Assembly (NCBI GenBank): GCA_946807835.1
Contig: OX327693.1
Span: 7,271,501-7,335,500 of the forward strand
Source: Ailanthus altissimus
Lineage: Eukaryota; Streptophyta; Magnoliopsida; Sapindales; Simaroubaceae
Direction of reading: 5' to 3'
Length of the DNA: 64,000 bases
A program made the position numbers and the translations under genes. Under the pieces are notes generated by a model. The model made no database searches. It saw nothing but the letters and a program-made list of their open reading frames with translations, and was not told the DNA's origin. Shown piece by piece: positions 1 through 10,600 of the stretch (positions are counted from its first letter, which is position 1; each line of letters starts with the position of its first letter).

Positions 1-244
1 AAGTCTAAATACATTTACCAACTAGCTATAATGCGATCTATCCCTTGGCCATTGACAACACTTATACATTAAATTCAGACAACATCCTTAATATTTTGAT
101 AGACCTCGCTAATAGATGAAGTTTTTTGTTAGAAGACAACCAGATTTCGCTCTCTCCAAATAAAATAGATTGTAGCACAGAACGATACTCTTCTGATCTT
201 GCTGATAATGAATTTGCCTTTAGATTTTCTACAAAGGAAGGAGA

Positions 245-1240
245 CTACTCATTGCCAACTATTCGGGCATTGGTTGAATTGACACGCCCTGAGTATTTTG
301 TGTCATATTTCACTACAAAAGCTGCATTGGAAAAATAAGTATGGAATTGTCTCCCTGTTACTACCACAAAGGGGGCAATCATCTGATGGAATAGTTTTCT
401 ATTTTTGAGTCTCTCATTGGTAGATAATCTGTTCTTCAAAGCCAACCAAGTGATGAAGCTGTGTTTAGGAATATGTTGCGTTCCCCATATCAGTTTATAC
501 CATCCCACCTTAGCTTTATTATTCTTGAGACACCTCCAAGTACTCGCAATAGAAAACTTTGTATTGGAGCTTGCAGTCCATGAAATTTTATCCTCTTTCT
601 CAGAAATTGAAAAATTTATGTGGAGATAATCCCATACTTGAGCAGTGTACTCGTCCAAAGGATCAGGGAAGTTCTAATGACCATGTTGCCATAGAGCATT
701 AACCTTAGCATCCCGTGGAATATCTGCATAAAAAATGTCAATGTAGGAGAATTTATTAACTATTGATTCCCCCCCAGCCATGGATCCCACCAAAAATAGA
801 AGGACTTGGCGTTACCCAAATCATATGAGAATAAATATTTTATCTGACTTCTCAATCCAAGGATTTTTCTCCATGTCCAACTACAATCCATTGGCTTTGT
901 GATACCCCAAAAACTTAGCCTCCGTAGTTTGTTATCAGTTACCCATTTTGTCCATAAGGAGGATTTCACCACAACCAGTTCCCAAATATGGTTTGTAACT
1001 ATTGATACATTCCATAAGCTTATAGATTTAATGCCAAGTTCTTCTTATTTTTTACCTTTGCATACCTTATTCCATCCTACTAATCCTCTCTTCCCTTGTT
1101 GGTTGGTTCTATGCCATAAGAAGTTACGGCATTTACTTTCGATTTCTTTGGTGACTAACTTAGACAGGGTGAACATAGAACACTAGTAGACATGCATACT
1201 CATTATGACGGATTTTATTAATTACAGCAGTCCCATATAA
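245..1240 (-). pseudogene. LINE ORF2 C-terminal part with zf-RVT domain
   Basis: The piece at 245-658 encodes a zf-RVT-like stretch: a W-x-L-I-W-G core, then IPKHSFITWLALKNRLSTNE. In plant LINEs this zinc-binding region follows the RT and probably binds template RNA. After it the frame slips by one base. The next frame gives DCPLCGSNRETIPYLFFQC, the expected CxxC...C ligand pattern, with Tyr where a His is usual. A second piece at 760-972 (WRKILGLRSQIKY, FYFWWDPWLGG) is the conserved linker between RT and zf-RVT. Stops and frame breaks make it non-functional. Confidence 0.75.
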
Positions 1241-2200
1241 CTCAAATATTTCACAGTCCAGCTTGAGATTCTAGCGGTTATCCTATTGATAAGCTCTTGA
1301 CAGTGGTCTTTCTTCAATCCCCCTGAGATTAGGGGAATACCTAAGTATTTGATAGCCAGAACACCTTGTTGGAATTGAGTTATCTACAGAATTATCTCTT
1401 TGGTAGGCTGAGGAACATTTCCAAAGAAGATGAAGCTCTTACTCGCATTAAGGTATAATCCTGAAACCATTGAAAATTCATCAAGCGCTTGCTTAAAATG
1501 GCCCACTGACCTGTCATTGCCATGAGAGAACAAGAATAAGTTATTTGCAAACATCAGGTGATTTAGCTTCAGTCTCTTACACCCCCTGTAATATATAAAC
1601 TAGTTATGAGGAATACAGCTTAGGCTCCTACTAAGGTATTACATAGCCAATATAAAAAGCAAATGGGACATAGGATCCCTCTGCCTCAAGCCTTTCTTCC
1701 CCAAGAAAAAACCCTATAATCTTCCATTTACTACAACTGAGTACATGCTTGTTCTGACGCACTTCATGATAATATTGATAAAGTGAAAAGGAAAGTTAAG
1801 CCTCATTAATACCTCTTCTAGGAAATCCTAGGAGACCGAATCATAAGCATTGTGAAGATCTATCTTAAGTGCACATCTTGGGTTACCACTGTCACGATCA
1901 TAACCCCTCACAAGTTCATGTGCTAGTAAACCATTATCGGTTATCTTCTTATTATGAATAAAAGCTGATTGACTAGGGTTGATTAAACAGCTCACCACAT
2001 TCTTTAGCCTGCAGGTAATTATTTTGGTGATACATTTGTATAGTACCAAATAACATGCAATTGGTCTATAGTCCCCCAAGCTATGAGAATTATGAGTCTT
2101 AGGCACAAGAGTAATGACAGTGGCATTTATAGGGTTGTAGAACTGACCTGAAGAGAAGAAATATTGCACAGCTTCTGTAACCTCCATTCCAAGAATGTGC
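1240..2200 (-). pseudogene. LINE reverse transcriptase domain, catalytically broken
   Basis: This is the RT of the LINE. The open piece at 1828-2187 carries VITLVPKTHNSHSLGDYRPI and AFIHNKKITDNGLLAHEL, then KIDLHNAYDSVS, which holds the first catalytic Asp. Further along, a decayed frame encodes HLMFANNLFLF at about 1531-1560. Active LINE RTs have F/Y-A-D-D here, so both Asp residues are replaced by Asn (complement of plus-strand 1540-1548). The following YLNASKSFIFFG is the usual K-S-E/F motif region. The domain could not catalyse reverse transcription even if frame breaks were ignored. Confidence 0.8.
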
Positions 2201-2830
2201 TAACATTTTTGAAAAACATAACTGTTATAACCATCTGGTTTTGGGGCATTATCACCATTGATGTTGAAAATAGCATTTTTGACTTCTTGGGCTGTGATCG
2301 GAGCATTCAGCATGTCTCTGTCATCTGCCTTCAGTTTGGGGCCAGCATCTATGAGCCTCTTTTGTATGGACGCCTTATAAGAAGTGTAGGTTCCCAACAA
2401 CTCTTTATAGTAACCGACTATGACGTCTTTCACAACCTTGGGATCTTCAGAAATTTCCCCATTTTGGCTCTCAATCGAAATGATTCTATTCTGGGCTCTC
2501 CGCTACTTAACTGACTTATGAAAGTAGCTAGTGTTTGAATCCCTCATTTGAATCCATCTAATTCTTGATTTTTGTCTGATAATGATTTCTTCAGCATAAA
2601 TAAGTTTCCTTAAATGTTCATAAATGCCCATTTCCTCATCTTGTAGAATTTGGTTCAATGGATGGATCAGACTACTCTGTAAGGAAGTCAACATCATTTT
2701 ATAATCTTCGATCTTTTACTGGATATCAGAGAAAAATATTTTGTTGAGCTCTTTTAGCTTGGGTTTTAATAACTTGAGTTTGAACCAGACCCGGGCTATT
2801 GGAGAGCCATAACAGTTCTGCTTCTAAACA
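2200..2830 (-). pseudogene. LINE ORF2 region between endonuclease and RT
   Basis: Two short open pieces (2503-2697 and 2200-2433) encode the stretch that precedes the RT palm in plant LINEs. They contain an R-I-x-W-I-Q-M-R-D-S-N-T-S-Y-F-H-K-type motif, normally K-W-L-x-x-G-D-x-N-T-K-F-F-H, and then the FNINGDNAPKPDGYNSYVFQ motif, normally M-x-x-x-K-A-P-G-P-D-G. Both are hallmarks of this region. It is interrupted by stops and frame changes. Confidence 0.7.
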
Positions 2831-3640
2831 CGATCGACTGTGGAAAGAAACTCAGAGTGGGCACACCAGGCATTGAAGAACTTGAAAGGAACAATACCAC
2901 TGTAGGATGCTCTAGAGATAGAGACCATAAGAGGCAAGTAGTCTGAAATGCCAGCTGGTAGAACTTCATACTTAGAAAACTCTAATGCATCCAGCCAGTT
3001 TCCATTAACGAATGCCCAGCCAATTTTTTTCCAAATTCGTTGACCTCCTGTTTAATTATTGCACCAAGTATAGCGACAGCCGTGGTTCTTTAACTCGAAT
3101 AACTCTAGTCTTGACAACCAACTTTTAAATTGTTCCACCATGTTATCATTTACCCATTGACCACCAATTCTGTCATTGTTGCTGAGGACGTTGTTGAAGT
3201 CCCCTTGGATTAACCAAGGTGTAGTGTTAGGGGTCAAGTCATCACTAAGGTCTTTCCACAGGCTCTCTCTCTCAATAGTGGTAGAGGCACTATAAAAAAG
3301 CGTCCAGAAAAACACAATTGCATCAATAAGAACTCTACTGTGTATAAATTGCTAGTGTTTTTGTAAAATCGTGACATTGCATATAGCTGAACTAAAGATA
3401 ATCCAAATTCTTCCTATATCTAGACACTCTGAATTATTTTCTAGCTTTCAATCCCGTAATGCTAATTTCTTCCAAATGGTATCTAGATTAGATAGTTTAA
3501 CTTTTGTTTCTTGCAATCCCAAAATACATAATCGACAAGATTTAATCAAGGACCTTACCTCTGATTGTTTATAGGGGTTATGGAGACCCCGAATATTTCA
3601 GCTTGCGATTATTGTCCCCTATTTAGGGATTTGGAGCTCA
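2830..3640 (-). pseudogene. LINE endonuclease/exonuclease/phosphatase (EEP) domain
   Basis: In order on the minus strand the region reads NIRGLHNPYKQSEVRSLIKS, then ILGLQETKV (the metal-binding Glu motif), WLIQGDFNNVLSNNDRIGG (the GDFN motif, open at 3052-3315), RIWKKIGWAFVN and finally SDYLPLMVS. In active LINE endonucleases the last motif is S-D-H, so the catalytic His appears replaced by Tyr. The domain normally nicks target DNA for target-primed reverse transcription. Several in-frame stops and shifts separate the motifs. Confidence 0.78.
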
Positions 3641-3759
3641 TTGTGGCACTTCAACCCTTCCCTATAATTCCCACATTATATGTCAGAGTAATAGTTTTCC
3701 TTAAGTTGAATCTGTCCACTACCTGAATGACCTCTGATTCCTCGCTATCTAACGCTAGT

Positions 3760-5357
3760 TTCATTGCCTTATCTGTAGGGACATTCTCCCCATTGCCCTC
3801 TGGAGTCTGTGTATCCATTTATGCTTTGCCTGTATTTAGATTCTTTTGTTTTTGCTTTTCAGGGTGAACAATAGGTGCTTCACTTCCGCCTTGATTGTTC
3901 TGATTCAGCCTTTTTCCTTTTCACACTCGTTTTATCCCTGTTTTGCAATCTTTCCTATCATAACCAACCCGTTTACATTTGAGGCAGACAGTAGGCTTCT
4001 ACTCATAAGTCACCTCCTGCATAACTATATTACCCTCTTCATCCTCTAGGGAGATCATGGAAGAAAATTCGCCCTCCATGTCAATCTCCACTAAGACTCT
4101 CGTAAATGTCAGAATTGTTCTTTTCAAAGTACATTGATCACAGAATTTAGGGGCTCCCAACGAGCTAGCAATACGACTCAGAAATGGAGGGCTCCAGAAT
4201 TCCCACGGTAGTCCTGGGAATTACACCCAAATAGGCAGAGTTCTGATATTGGCTACATCCATAACTATTCTAGGTTTACAAGCTTTAAGAATCAAAGAGT
4301 GTTTATCAAAGGTCAATAGTCCATCCTCAAGTGCTTTCAGTTGCCCAAATTCATTCTCAAAGTTAAACAGAAACAATCCATCTTTAATGGAGTGAAGCGA
4401 AACTAAGCCACATTGTTTCTAACGATGCATTACAAAGGCTTGGAGAGGTTGAAATTTAGGACATAATCCATACACACAACCAATTAACGCATGCTGCCAC
4501 ATTTTCTCTTCTTCTTTCAGTTCATTATAATTGAATTTGACGATTTTCTTACCATTCGAAATGGTCGGGGGAACAAATTGTAGTTCACTTCCATTGCTTC
4601 AAATTCGGTTGTCAGCAAATAAGGACACCCACGGTCGGTTGGACTACTCAACCTTGCTGCCAAAATGATCCTCCATTGTAGCAGTCGTCGCCATTGTAGG
4701 AGTCGCCGCCACAGGCAAAGCACTGGTGCTCGGCCTACAACTAGAAGAAGCCGGAGCCAGGTTCTTGTAGCCATCGGCCAATGCAGCGGTAAGACTGTTT
4801 CTAGAATGGGTGGGCGCTATTTCGTTTGGAGCCACTGGAGGCACACCGTCAACCTGCCCAGAACCCGCAGATGCCGAGGTGGCTAAGTTCATCGTAGAAC
4901 AATTCACGAGCGACGAGGATGAGTTTGTGAAACCATCAGCCTTTATTCTAGCACCCAGCAAGACTGCAGGAGTCAAGGTCGGCGCCGCAACCAGAACTGC
5001 ATAGGTTTCTCCTACCTAAGAAGATACATTTGCAGCAGTACCAGCGGCCGAAGAGACCTCAGGTAGCGCGGTCGGCAGCTCGACCGAGGCTGCGTGAGCT
5101 TCTCCAGACCAGGACGATGCACTGTCAGTGTTTGCAGCAGTCGGAGGAACATCTGCGTCGATCACTGGAGGTTGTCCCAACAAGGCAGGATCGGCAGTAT
5201 TTTGGTTGTAGCAAGCAACCTCCAACACGCCCAGTTGAGACACCGCAGGAGAGGTGCGCGCTAGGCGGCGGCGTTTTGCTTGGTTTTTTCCTCCCCATAA
5301 AAAACGGCGTAGGTTAGTACCGTGCGCTGAGAGAAAAAACCTAATACGCCACGTCAA
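3760..5357 (-). pseudogene. LINE ORF1 (gag-like, DUF4283 and CCHC knuckle)
   Basis: The N-terminal part is low-complexity (Ala/Ser/Thr/Pro-rich, in two frames at 5016-5357 and 4644-4976), as is usual for plant LINE ORF1. A DUF4283-like domain follows at about 4540-4070 (LIGCVYGLCPKFQPLQAFV, then LPWEFWSPPFLSRIASSLG). A knuckle of form CLKCKRVGYDRKDC sits at about 3960-4010; the position normally His is Tyr, so zinc binding is doubtful. The family coats LINE RNA. At least three frame breaks are present. The first 350 bases are distinctly more GC-rich than the surroundings, which is normal for LINE 5' ends. Confidence 0.75.
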
Positions 5358-5399
5358 CAGCTAAATCAAATTGTGATAATTTTGGTGTTTGTTTTCCTC

Positions 5400-6071
5400 C
5401 CTATATTGCATTGATATTTCACCTGACTATGTAATTGAGATCATCGAAAATATTACTTTATCTCATTTATACATACCTTATCTAAACTAGAAAGCCACTA
5501 CAAAAAGGAGGAATAATGACAATAACATTTGTCGAGACTCAAGTTACTGAACTAAATTAAAAAAAATGCACAAGGATTACCGTTAGGGCAATCACTCAAG
5601 TGCATGTAGTTTATATTATTATTAACTGAAACTTGTTTTAAGAGTTGTTCGTTTAAGTAAAATAACTTATTTTCATCTTTTCTATCGAAGAGATAGAAGA
5701 GTGCAGGGCGTCTCCCTGATTAATTGCTTTGTTGCATCGGATGAATTACAGTGAAGCCAATGAGCAATAAACATTAATACTACACTTACAAAAGAAATAG
5801 ATGAGCGCATACGAATGTCACTTTTTGTGGATTTTCCGGCGTAATTTAAAGAATATATCAGGAATATTGGACAAATAAAATTTTGTATTGAGTTAATTAA
5901 ATGATGCAAGTAAAGTAAGCAAATTCACTGGGAATCAAAACAAGTTTCAGAAATTCATATAAAAGAAAAATACAAAGCATATTCTTTCAACAATTTCGTT
6001 TTATTAAGGATTAAATAACTGGATGATTTGGATGGAGTTTTCAAGTTTGAACAGCATTCTCCTGCAGGTTC
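5400..6071. other. AT-rich spacer and 3' flank of RNase copy A
   Basis: No coding feature is visible. A lone CACTACAAAAA at 5496-5506 resembles one end of a CACTA transposon, but no partner end was found. About 5890-6071 is the antisense 3' UTR of RNase copy A; it resembles the 3' flank of copy D (about 33720-33938), showing that the two copies duplicated together with their 3' ends. Confidence 0.5.
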
Positions 6072-7091
6072 TTAAAAAGGTGGAAAAGGAATGAAGTCAG
6101 TCAATGTGCCATCAGCTTCTGCGCACATTATAATTTGGGAGAGTTGACGCTTCCCAAACTTGTCATATTACACCCTAATCCTGGCCGAACTTTAACTGCA
6201 TTCTGGACAGCATCGAATATTTCAGCTGGATTGTACAAAGAAGTTCCATTTGGCTTGAATCCTGTAATAAAACATATTTTGTGAAACGATTTATAAATAG
6301 TGAGTTATACATATACTTTGTTATATTATTAAGAGTTGTTTCACTACCAGAAACCAAACTAATACTGCTATTTATTTAAAGATTGTTATAAAGAGCTAAG
6401 CACAAAGTTGGTATTATTTCAATATTAAAATATGTCCATAATAATAAGCATCATTAAAAAAAGAAAAAAAAAAGAAAAGAATGAAGCATATAAGATGTTA
6501 AATAATACTGGTCTACTTCATATTATATTAATGGTGATCATATTACTAATTAAGTTTTTTGTTGTTATTAACAAATATTCTGAAAATAGTAAATTCCATA
6601 AAAGGGAAGTGTTGTCTAACCTGCATTTTTGAGTATTTTGAGAATGTCAACTTTTTCCTCGACAGCCAGAGCTGTTTTAAAATATTGGTGTTGAGTGAGG
6701 TTTAAACATGTTCCATATTTTTTCCACTCACGCTTCCACAAATTCTCACTACTCCTTCCGCCTGGGCATGAAAGTAGTGGTCTCCTTCTTAGGTCTTGTA
6801 TCTGCACAACGTAAGAATAATGTTGAGAGGCAAATCACAAAGTGAGAAACTACAAAGAAATTAAAAACTAAGATTATCATTGAAGAGAAAAAAGGTGAAT
6901 TAATATGAGGAGAATTCAAAACTTCTTTTTCCAATTACCTTGGAAATTTCGAAGAGACTTTGATTATTGCAGTATTTTGGCATTGGTTCCCAGTCCTGAA
7001 GCCAGAGACCACCAATAGTAAAATCGGCAGCCGGTTTTCCCGTCTTGGGATAGCAACATCCTTTCTTCGAATTACATAATGATCCTGGCCA
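6072..7091 (-). pseudogene. RNase T2 family (S-like RNase) pseudogene, copy A, exons 2-4
   Basis: The T2 family are secreted RNases that cleave RNA using two active-site histidines. Three exons with GT-AG borders are visible. Exon 2 (7091-6939) gives WPGSLCNSKKGCCYPKTGKP then FTIGGLWLQDWEPMPKYC. Exon 3 (6801-6621) gives LWKREWKKYGTC then QHQYFKTALAVEEK. Exon 4 (6261-6072) gives FKPNGTSLYNPAEIFDAVQN and, after a one-base deletion at a TGTAAT-ATGAC site, DKFGKRQLSQIIMCAEADG and a stop. Active-site I is normally H-G-L-W but here is G-G-L-W. Active-site II is normally K-H-G-T-C but here is K-Y-G-T-C, so both catalytic His are gone. The C-terminus lacks the usual late Cys residues. Exon 1 is absent: Copia H is inserted 98 bases upstream of exon 2, inside intron 1. 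Confidence 0.9.
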
Positions 7092-7188
7092 CTATCAATT
7101 TTTGTATACAGATCATTGACCCATATTTACCTTTTATTAAAATAAAAATGATATACTAAATAAATAACAATGTTCTCTTTTTTATCCT
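7092..7188 (-). other. Remnant of RNase copy A intron 1
   Basis: The sequence just upstream of exon 2 ends in an acceptor TAG before TGG, as in copies B and C, and shares the pre-acceptor stretch of those introns. It is cut at 7188/7189 by the LTR of Copia H. The flanking 5 bases on this side are ATCCT; no matching duplication was found at the other end of the element. Confidence 0.7.
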
Positions 7189-7600
7189 TGTTGGGAAATT
7201 GAGGGGTGATGCAGGGTCGCAGCTAAAGCGAAATTGAGAAAAATAATAAAAATAAAAATAAGACAAAGACAAGTTTACGTGGTTCGGCTTTTAGCCTACG
7301 TTCACGGGCGAAGACAGAAGAATCTTTTATTATCAGAAATGGAGAATACAAGTATTGTAGTGTTTTAGCCTTACAACCCAAAACCCCAATACACCCAATT
7401 CTCTCAAATCACTCAATAACTCTCTCAAAGCTTTAGAAACTCTCCCTAAATTGCTATGAAAATGAATTGCTAAACTCTCCCATTTATAGGGAGAGTTTAG
7501 CATGGTGGACAGCCAAGAATTGGCTGTCCACCTTGCTGGAAAATTGCTGGCACCGTGTGCCAGCAATTGTGTAGCTGGCACACGGTGCCAGCTACCAGCA
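7189..7600 (-). repeat. 3' LTR of Copia element H
   Basis: The LTR runs TG...CA on the minus strand (412 bp). It starts directly after a polypurine tract (complement of 7601-7614) and lies just past the gag-pol stop. A TATAAAT box lies at 7482-7488. Upstream of it in U3 are several perfect inverted repeats (7470-7595). The R/U5 part contains the region 'TTACGTGGTTCGGC' common in plant Copia LTRs. No matching 5' LTR exists on the other side of the coding region. Confidence 0.88.
7470..7595. promoter_or_regulatory. Four perfect hairpins around and upstream of the TATA box in LTR H
   Basis: Four perfect inverted repeats follow each other. Arms 7470-7481/7489-7500 (CTAAACTCTCCC) have the TATA box in the 7-base loop. 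Arms 7504-7516/7520-7532 (GGTGGACAGCCAA) have a 3-base loop. Arms 7542-7553/7557-7568 (AATTGCTGGCAC) have a 3-base loop. Arms 7571-7581/7585-7595 (GTAGCTGGCAC) have a 3-base loop. The last two share the core GCTGGCAC/GTGCCAGC. Their role is unknown; the position suggests U3 promoter control or protein binding. Confidence 0.9.
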
Positions 7601-7614
7601 TTTCTCCCACTTGG
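7601..7614 (-). other. Polypurine tract of Copia H
   Basis: On the minus strand CCAAGTGGGAGAAA lies immediately before the TG that opens the 3' LTR. This is the expected plus-strand priming site of an LTR retrotransposon and fixes the LTR border. Confidence 0.8.
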
Positions 7615-7678
7615 AGATTTGATTGAGAATCAATCAATTCTCCACACCATTCTTTCTTCTTCGCCAATGCCATGTTGC

Positions 7679-10600
7679 CTACGTGTCTGCTAGGCCATGC
7701 AAGGATCTACACCATACAAACTTGTTGGTATTGATGGGCTTGGTCATCACATCTGCAAGGTTATCATCTGTATGAATTTTTTTCATATCCACACTTCCAT
7801 CTTCTACCACTTCACGAACAAAGTGATATTGAACACCTATGTGCTTCGTTCTTGAATGAAAAGCTGGATTCCTTGCAATGTGCAAGGCACTCTGACTGTC
7901 ACAAAACAATTCAACTTTCTCTTGCTTGTGCCCGAGCTCCTCCAGTAATCTTTGTATCCAAATTGCTTCCTTGCAAGCTTGTGTAGCTGCCATGTATTCT
8001 GCTTCTGTAGTAGATAATGCCACAACAGTTTGCAGTTTCAAAACCCAGCTTACAGCTCCTTCTGCAAGTTTAAACACATAGCCAGTAGTGGATTTTCTTT
8101 TATCAAGATCTCCTGCAAAATCTGAATCCACATAGCCCTTAACAATAAAATCTGATCCTCCGTAACATAAAGCAACATCTGAGGTACCCTTAATGTATCT
8201 AAGGATCCTCCTGACACAACCCCAATGCTCTCTACCAGGATTCGCCATGTATCTACTAACTGCTCCCACTACTTGTGCAATGTCTGGTCTGGTACAAATC
8301 ATAGCGAACATTAAACTTCCCACTGCTGATGCATACGGTACTCGAGACATCTCATTCCTCTCTGCTTCTTTGCTAGGACACATCTTAGAGGATAACTTGA
8401 AATTAACAGGGAGTGGGGTACTAATTGGCTTACAATCTTGCATGTTGAAGCGCCACAAGATTTTCTTTAAGTAGTTCTTCTGAGAAAGGCAAATCTTCCT
8501 GTTATTTCTGTCTCGGTGAATTTGCATCCCTAGAATCTTGTTTGCTGGTCCCAAATCCTTCATATCAAATTCCCTAGCCAACTGTGCCTTTAATTCTTGG
8601 ACTCGATCTTTGTTGGGGCCTGCCACCAACATGTCATCCACGTACAACAGTAAAATAATGAAATCATTATCATCTTCAAACCTTTTGTAGTATGTACAAT
8701 GGTCTGAACTAAGTCTGTTGTATCCAAGGCTGATGATATAGGAATCAAATCTCTTGTACCAACACCTCGGCGCCTGTTTGAGACCGTACAGAGATTTGTT
8801 CAACCTGCAAACCAAGTTCCCTTTTCCTTCTTCTTTAAAACCTTCTGGTTGGAGCATATAAATTTCTTCTTCAAGTTCTCCATGAAGAAAAGCTGTCTTC
8901 ACATCTAGCTGTTCTAGATGTAAGTCAAATGTAGCACACATTGCCAAGACTATTCTGACTGTCGTGAGTCGAACCACAGGGGAAAATATCTCATTAAAGT
9001 CAATACCTTCTTTCTGAGCATAACCTTTCACCACCAATCTCGCACGATACCGCTCTACTTGGTCATTGCCATCCCGTTTGATCTTGTAGACCCATTTGTT
9101 TCCAATGGCTTTTCTTCCACGTGGCAGTGCAACCAGCTCCCATGTTTTGTTCTTATGCAAAGCTTCAATCTCTTCTTGCATTGCTGTCATCCATAGAGAA
9201 ACTTCTTGACTTTTAGAAGCCTCCTGGAAAGTTGTTGGCTCTCCATCCTCTGTTAGAAGGCAGTATGCAACATGAGCCTCCATGACATACTCCGAGTGCC
9301 ACGCTGGTGGTCGTCTCTCACGAGTTGATCGACGATCATCTGTAGCCTCAGACTCTGCTGGTTCTTGTTCTTCGTGCCCTGGTGCTGCTTCAGGAGAATC
9401 TGAATCTTCTTGTACTTGATTATTTTCCATTTGTACCATTGTAGTATCTGGATTTTCCTTCACTGTGCTATCATCTTTATCATTCCTTTGCAGTTTATCT
9501 TCTGCAAATATCACATCTCTGCTGATGACGACCTTGTGGGTAGTGGGATCCCACAGGCGATACCCCTTGACTCCATCAGCATATCCCAAGAAAAGGCATT
9601 TTCTGGATTTTGGATCCAGCTTCGTTGTTTCTTGGGGATTATACATCACGTACACAGGACTTCCAAATGTATGAAGGTGAGAATAATCAACTGGTTTTCC
9701 AGTCCACATCTCCATCGGTGTCTTCAACTCGATTGCTGTTGATGGTGACCGATTTACCACATAACAGGCGGTTTTGACTGCTTCTGCCCAAAATGTCTTG
9801 GCTAAACCTGCAGTTCTCAACATAGCTCTTGTTCTCTCCAACAAGGTTCTGTTCATCCGCTCTGCTACTCCATTCTGCTGAGGCGTGTAAGCTGTGCTGA
9901 ATTGCCGCTTGATGCCTTCTTGTTGACAGAATGCAATAAAATCCTCACCAGTATATTCTCCTCCATTATCTGTCCTTAAACACTTGATCTTCTTTTCTGA
10001 TTCAAGTTCTACACGCGCTCTGAATATTTTGAAAGCTTCAAACACATATGACTTCTTCTTGATTGGATACACCCAACATCTCCTGGAGTAATCATCTATG
10101 AATGACACAAAATATCTCGCTCCTCCTAAGGACATCATCGGTGCTTGCCAAACATCAGAGTGGATCAATTCTAGAATTTCTTTACTTCTAAAACTGGATG
10201 TGCTGAACTTTAATCTGTGCTGCTTACTTGTGACACAGTGCTCACAGAAAGGTAAATGAACCGATTTGAGCCCAGGAAGTAAATTTTGATCAGAGAGAAT
10301 CTTCAAACCTCGTTCTGACATATGGCCCAGTTTGCGATGCCACATTATCGTTGACTCTTCTGCTGAACTAGTTGATGCAACAGATGCATCTCCTTCCTGC
10401 AGTGTTTCTCCATTAAGCATGTACAAATTTACAGCAACCTTTTCTGCCTTCATTACTACAAGCACGCCTTTGAGAATTTTCATTATCCCATTTTCAATTT
10501 GGGTCTTACACCCAGTGTTATCTAATTGTCCCAATGACAAAAGATTCTTCTTGAGGCCTTTCACATGTCGCACCTCCTGGATAATACGAACAGTACCATC

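Larger units (their letters stand above)
1..5400 (-). mobile_element. Degenerate plant LINE (L1-type non-LTR retrotransposon)
   Basis: Reading the minus strand from about 5400 down, the order is a gag-like ORF1 (DUF4283 then a CCHC-type knuckle), an EEP endonuclease, a reverse transcriptase and a zf-RVT region. That order is characteristic of plant L1 LINEs. Each domain is recognisable only in short pieces separated by stops and frame changes, so the element is dead. The 5' end is placed only roughly, near 5340-5400. No poly(A) tail (a poly-T run on the plus strand) is visible at 1-120, so the 3' end is either truncated or lies left of the window. No target-site duplication could be looked for. 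Confidence 0.85.

Noticed and set aside
5496..5506. CACTACAAAAA as an end of a CACTA transposon
   Set aside because: Only one short end was seen, with no partner end, no subterminal repeats and no 3-bp duplication.
7184..7188. ATCCT as target duplication of Copia H
   Set aside because: No matching ATCCT was found at the right side, where the 5' LTR is missing.
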